Assembly (NCBI GenBank): GCA_948566455.1
Contig: CAOYQO010000006.1
Coordinates: forward strand, 1-64,000
DNA length: 64,000 nucleotides
Reading direction: 5' to 3'
Origin: an uncultured Phocaeicola sp.
GTDB taxonomy: Bacteria > Bacteroidota > Bacteroidia > Bacteroidales > Bacteroidaceae
Shown: piece by piece, positions 61,783 through 64,000 of the stretch
Position numbering within the stretch: position 1 is the first letter of the stretch
How the letters are laid out: every line of letters begins with the position of its first letter
The notes under the pieces: model-generated
What the model was told of the DNA's origin: nothing
Seen by the model: the letters and a program-made list of their open reading frames with translations, nothing else
Database searches by the model: none
Program-made: the position numbers and the translations under genes

Positions 61783-63573
61783 TTAGGGCTTTTGATAAGT
61801 TCCGTTTCCATCCACACTCTCCACCAGACCGTGCTTCTGCAAGCGCTTGAGCCAGGTAGAGGCTGTTCCGGGTTTAATGCCTATCTCTTCGGCTTTTTTT
61901 ATGAATTCGGCCCGTGTAAATTTCTTTTCCATGCATTGCACCAGTGCATCCCGGTCAGCATTGCCCCGGCTGGTGACTTCGGTAGCAGGTAGGAAGGAGA
62001 GGATATGGGTGGTGTGGCGGTAGAGGCTTTCGGCCAGGGACAGCACGGCATGGAAATCGTCGGGAGTGATGATGAGGTTCCATAAGCTGACGATGTGATC
62101 CTTCAGATTGTCCGGAGCGGTGTTCGGGTCGGGCGATACATTGGGTGAATCGGCTATCTCTTCGTGCTCCAATGCGCGGAGCATGGCCACCACTTCCATG
62201 ATGCGGCAGATATTGATGGCCAGACGCGCCACGCTGCTCGACATTTCGTCACCGTTGGTCAGTCCGGAACGTACGAATAGACTGGAGAATAAACGGTTGA
62301 ATTCCTCTTTCTGCCCGTCGGTGAGGCGCAGGGTGAAAAGTCCGTTCATGACGATGGCCTTCTGCTTTTCTTTCCATTCCATGCCCAGTGCAGTGAATAT
62401 CTCTTCGAGATTGTTGTCGTTGCGGTCGAACTGGTTCTGCCAGTAGTGTATGGCGGGCATGTAGTAGAATACTTGCCGGGAAAAGAGTCCGTTTTCGGCA
62501 CTGGGTATCAGGGGCTTCACTTGTGCTGGGGTGCCGGAAAGAAGTACGGCGAGATAGCTCTTTTTCACTTCGCGGTATTCCCGGTCGGTGCGGCGGTTGT
62601 AGGAAAGGCCGTCGTGGTCGAAGGCCTTGCGCATGGTGTCGCTCCAGTGGCCGTACTCCGATCCTATGGCGGTGGAGATGGTGTCGGCCTCATTTTCGCA
62701 TATCAGGCCGGTGCCGTCAGAATCCATCAGGTTCTGCAGGATACCCGTTCCGGTGTTGTTGCCGGAGATGAGGAACATCTTGTTGGGCGGGATTACGGGA
62801 GGCTCGGTCTTTGCACGTTCTTTGCCCAGTGTCTCGTACTTTGCTTTTTCGCGGCGATAAGATGCCATATTTTCGGCCACCTGTTTGCGGATTTCATCGT
62901 GGAGGGGTTCTACCAGCAGGCGTACCAGCGAGAGCACGCCTTTGCCTGATGCGGGCAGTGCTGTGATGAAAGTCTGTAGACAGGGCGAGATCATTTTTCC
63001 TCCGTAGGCACATCGCACGTGCCGTCCCATGCTGGCACCCAGTACGGTGACAGTTCCCAGTAGCAGTACGTCGCATTGGGCACGGGAGGTGCCGTAGCTA
63101 ACGATGCGTTCCAAGGGATAAGGCCAATGAGTGTGCTCGTCGAAAGTGGGCAGGGGAGAGAGAGGGCTGCTGTCCAGTAGGTTTTCTTCCTCATGTGCGG
63201 ATACATCTTCTTCACGTGTGCGTGTGTGTGAGGCAGAAGAGGAGTGCGAACCTTGTGTACCAAGTGTACCCCATCCGTGCGGAATTTCGGATTGGACTTT
63301 TATGCCGCAAACTTCGGCCAGATGGAAGGCGGTACCTATGTGTACGTTGTTGTGTCCGTTTTTCAGTGCATTGCTGAATAGTTTGTCGGCTGCTCGTGGA
63401 TCGTACTTTGGTGAGAAACTGCACAAGGTCAGGAAATCTTGGCGGCCCGCTTCGCCACAGTCGGTGGTGATGGCAAATGCCAGTTGTATATACTCTTGAT
63501 AAGTGGGAGCGATGTCGGCTCCTGCATTTCTGACTGCTTCGGTCAGGCGGTGCAATGCAGATAATTGTTCCAT
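61783..63573 (-). CDS. DUF3987 domain protein (primase-helicase-like)
   Basis: The 596-residue protein has an N-terminal primase-C-terminal-like segment (YIQLAFAITTDCGEAGRQDFLTLC, about 25-90), a linker rich in serine and glutamate, and a DUF3987 P-loop-type domain (about 140-480). That domain has ITALPASGKGVLSLVRLL as a variant Walker A and SGNNTGTGILQNLMDSDGTGLICENEADTI. A C-terminal winged helix (about 545-596) ends it. With the upstream BT4734_N protein it resembles a split replication protein of mobile elements. Slightly higher G+C than the neighbouring PUL genes is apparent by eye. Confidence 0.85.
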   Translation of the reverse strand: MEQLSALHRLTEAVRNAGADIAPTYQEYIQLAFAITTDCGEAGRQDFLTLCSFSPKYDPRAADKLFSNALKNGHNNVHIGTAFHLAEVCGIKVQSEIPHGWGTLGTQGSHSSSASHTRTREEDVSAHEEENLLDSSPLSPLPTFDEHTHWPYPLERIVSYGTSRAQCDVLLLGTVTVLGASMGRHVRCAYGGKMISPCLQTFITALPASGKGVLSLVRLLVEPLHDEIRKQVAENMASYRREKAKYETLGKERAKTEPPVIPPNKMFLISGNNTGTGILQNLMDSDGTGLICENEADTISTAIGSEYGHWSDTMRKAFDHDGLSYNRRTDREYREVKKSYLAVLLSGTPAQVKPLIPSAENGLFSRQVFYYMPAIHYWQNQFDRNDNNLEEIFTALGMEWKEKQKAIVMNGLFTLRLTDGQKEEFNRLFSSLFVRSGLTNGDEMSSSVARLAINICRIMEVVAMLRALEHEEIADSPNVSPDPNTAPDNLKDHIVSLWNLIITPDDFHAVLSLAESLYRHTTHILSFLPATEVTSRGNADRDALVQCMEKKFTRAEFIKKAEEIGIKPGTASTWLKRLQKHGLVESVDGNGTYQKP

Positions 63574-63634
63574 TGGCTTTAAGTATTTTGAATTATAATT
63601 TGGGATGTTGATTCGTGATTTTAATTTTCGATGT

Positions 63635-64000
63635 TTATTTTTTAGTTCTCAAAAGTGCCCCTTCGTCATGGCAGAGGAAGCAGGAGCGTACGAGGTCTTT
63701 TCCCGATGTATCCACTCCTTTTCCGGGTTGGCGGTGGTTGCTGTCGTACATGCAGTGTACATAGTTCATGGCCCAGCGGATTCCATCTGTGGCGTTTTGT
63801 TCCGAGGCATGAGGAATGAAGGCTTTCACGCCCAGTCCACTGGGACTGATGAATGCCAGTGCGGGACACAGATAAGGGTCATCGAATAATTCTTGTCGTA
63901 GGATTTCGGCTTCTTCGGTGGATTCGAGATGATCGATGTCTACTACTACCAGTCCGGACAGCTCTTCCAGGCAGTCGCTTCGGCGACGGGTGAAGATTCC
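63635..64000 (-). CDS. BT4734_N (VirE N-terminal-like) protein, 3' part
   Basis: A minus-strand frame runs in from the right edge and ends in TAA. The 121 visible residues include GLVVVDIDHLESTEEAEI, AFISPSGLGVKAFIP and YDSNHRQPGKGVDTSGKDLVRSCFL, typical of the BT4734_N/VirE N-terminal domain, which has a primase-polymerase-like core. The start lies beyond the window. It is upstream of the DUF3987 gene by about 60 nt and probably in the same transcript. Confidence 0.82.
   Translation of the reverse strand, partial: GIFTRRRSDCLEELSGLVVVDIDHLESTEEAEILRQELFDDPYLCPALAFISPSGLGVKAFIPHASEQNATDGIRWAMNYVHCMYDSNHRQPGKGVDTSGKDLVRSCFLCHDEGALLRTKK

Noticed and set aside
60108..64000. Prophage remnant
   Set aside because: An amidase and primase-like genes alone are not enough; no capsid, tail, integrase or terminase genes are visible.

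Overview
The window is chromosomal DNA of a gut Bacteroides (phylum Bacteroidota). Supporting signs are two SusC/SusD pairs, many lipoproteins, promoters of the Bacteroides type (TTG, about 20 nt, TAnnTTTG), the order thrS-infC-rpmI-rplT followed by a Bacteroidales-1-like RNA, and a HU / smalltalk / amidase / DUF4248 / DUF3987 cassette typical of the genus. The species cannot be fixed from the sequence alone.

Layout. 1-1900: translation genes (end of thrS, infC, rpmI, rplT) and a structured non-coding RNA. 2060-2225: an array of 22-bp periodic repeats. 2400-5910 (minus): arylpyruvate oxidoreductase iorAB with a phenylacetate-CoA ligase. 6009-7205 (minus): an MltG-type lytic transglycosylase and tRNA-Thr(CGU). 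7407-13574 (plus): a short polysaccharide-export locus (eroded CapD/FlaA1-like protein, Wza-like SLBB protein, Wzz-like protein, KOW-less NusG-like protein, WbuC-type cupin) with no glycosyltransferases.

13571-42080 is the centrepiece: a polysaccharide-utilization-type locus. It has a divergent ROK regulator, an MFS sugar porter, an AGE epimerase, SusC/SusD and a DUF5018 lipoprotein. Around these lie two exported ADP-ribosylglycohydrolase-fold proteins, five DUF4434-type TIM-barrel proteins, an exported glycerophosphodiesterase-family protein, an exported metallophosphoesterase, a CE2-type esterase, a ribokinase, a GRP-family sugar transporter and a GH27 alpha-galactosidase. Ribokinase plus ribose/glucose-type porter plus ARH enzymes resembles the ribose-utilization systems known in Bacteroides. 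The phosphoesterases and the DUF4434 set suggest a more complex, possibly phosphodiester- and ribose-containing glycan. The DUF4434 proteins share two invariant glutamates about 101-110 residues apart, as expected of retaining glycosidases.

42170-49455 (minus): a second SusC/SusD pair behind a secreted metzincin-type metalloprotease, plausibly a peptide or glycoprotein uptake system. 49679-64000: dnaJ/grpE, an ABC-F ATPase with a dead second site, a HigBA-type toxin-antitoxin pair, an LRR protein, a CPBP protease, a DUF4143 ATPase, tex, and the HU/smalltalk/amidase/DUF4248/DUF3987/BT4734_N cassette, cut by the window end.

The most unexpected non-coding signal is three intergenic arrays (2061-2224, 28400-28495, 36337-36419). 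Each has its own short word repeated in direct and inverted orientation, and all three share a 22-bp period.
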